7,927 nucleotides of DNA from assembly GCA_937868025.1 (NCBI GenBank), contig CALMLJ010000643.1, forward strand, positions 1 through 7,927, given 5' to 3'. Numbering within the stretch: the stretch's first letter is position 1; each line of letters starts with the position of its first letter. Under the pieces are notes generated by a model that saw nothing but the letters and a program-made list of their open reading frames with translations, searched no databases and had not been told where the DNA came from. Source of the DNA: an uncultured Acidimicrobiaceae bacterium. Its GTDB lineage: Bacteria > Actinomycetota > Acidimicrobiia > Acidimicrobiales > Microtrichaceae. Below are positions 7,819 to 7,927 of the stretch, one piece after another. A program made the position numbers and the translations under genes.

Positions 7819-7878
7819 CACCTGTTCTGTCCTGCCGAATCGCCCCTCCAGGGACGATTCCGCAGGACAGAAGTGGTG
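7819..7878. terminator. Large near-perfect hairpin between serA and the convergent right-edge gene
   Basis: Arms TTCTGTCCTGCCGAATCG (7825-7842) and CGATTCCGCAGGACAGAA (7855-7872) pair over 18 positions with one C-C mismatch. The 12-nt centre can add CCCT/AGGG, and outside the main stem CACC (7819-7822) pairs with GGTG (7875-7878) after two mismatches. It begins 9 nt after the serA stop and ends just before a minus-strand stop codon (7882-7880), the expected place for a bidirectional terminator. There is no T-tract. Confidence 0.75.
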
Positions 7879-7879
7879 A

Positions 7880-7927
7880 CTAGAAGGCGGCGTACCCGAC
7901 GAGATGGCGGTCGGCCACGTCGTGGGC
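7880..7927 (-). CDS. C-terminal end of a possible convergent gene (5' part beyond window)
   Basis: The minus strand reads AHDVADRHLVGYAAF followed by TAG (7882-7880). The piece is open to the window edge and its GC-ending codons are typical of the neighbouring genes. Its stop lies directly beside the large hairpin, which would make sense for convergent genes sharing a terminator. Fifteen residues are too few to name a family. Confidence 0.45.
   Translation of the reverse strand, partial: AHDVADRHLVGYAAF

Noticed and set aside
6004..7821. Minus-strand open frame of 605 codons
   Set aside because: It is a mirror of serA, which has every catalytic and domain motif on the plus strand; the antisense protein is His/Asp/Arg-rich low complexity.

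Overview
The window is GC-rich chromosomal DNA with tightly packed genes. It looks like an actinobacterium: SerC is of the mycobacterial type, SerA is of the long form with an extra regulatory domain plus ACT, several genes start with GTG, and some starts lack a ribosome binding site as leaderless genes do. A lineage near Acidimicrobiia (Ilumatobacter-like) is a reasonable guess but rests only on gene style and order.

Layout. On the minus strand, from the middle leftwards, lie serC (phosphoserine aminotransferase), a protein with an N-terminal FHA-like domain and a C-terminal helix-turn-helix, and a Ser/Thr protein kinase whose 3' end runs off the left edge. A 160-bp divergent intergenic region separates serC from a plus-strand pair: an aspartate aminotransferase-type enzyme and a prolyl-oligopeptidase (S9) family peptidase, overlapping by 4 bp (GTGA). 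A large nested hairpin follows this pair. Then comes serA (phosphoglycerate dehydrogenase) with its own apparent near-leaderless promoter, a second large nested hairpin, and the last 15 codons of a possible convergent minus-strand gene at the right edge.

Function. SerA and SerC catalyse steps 1 and 2 of the phosphorylated serine pathway; serB is not in the window. The aminotransferase is central to Asp/Glu exchange and the peptidase probably recycles peptides, so most of the window is housekeeping amino-acid metabolism. The part that stands out as regulatory is the kinase and FHA/HTH pair, 29 nt apart in the same direction. It suggests a phosphorylation-dependent transcriptional switch, a hypothesis from domain content and adjacency. 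No RNA genes, mobile elements or CRISPR arrays were seen, and I do not see strong evidence for a wholly new system.
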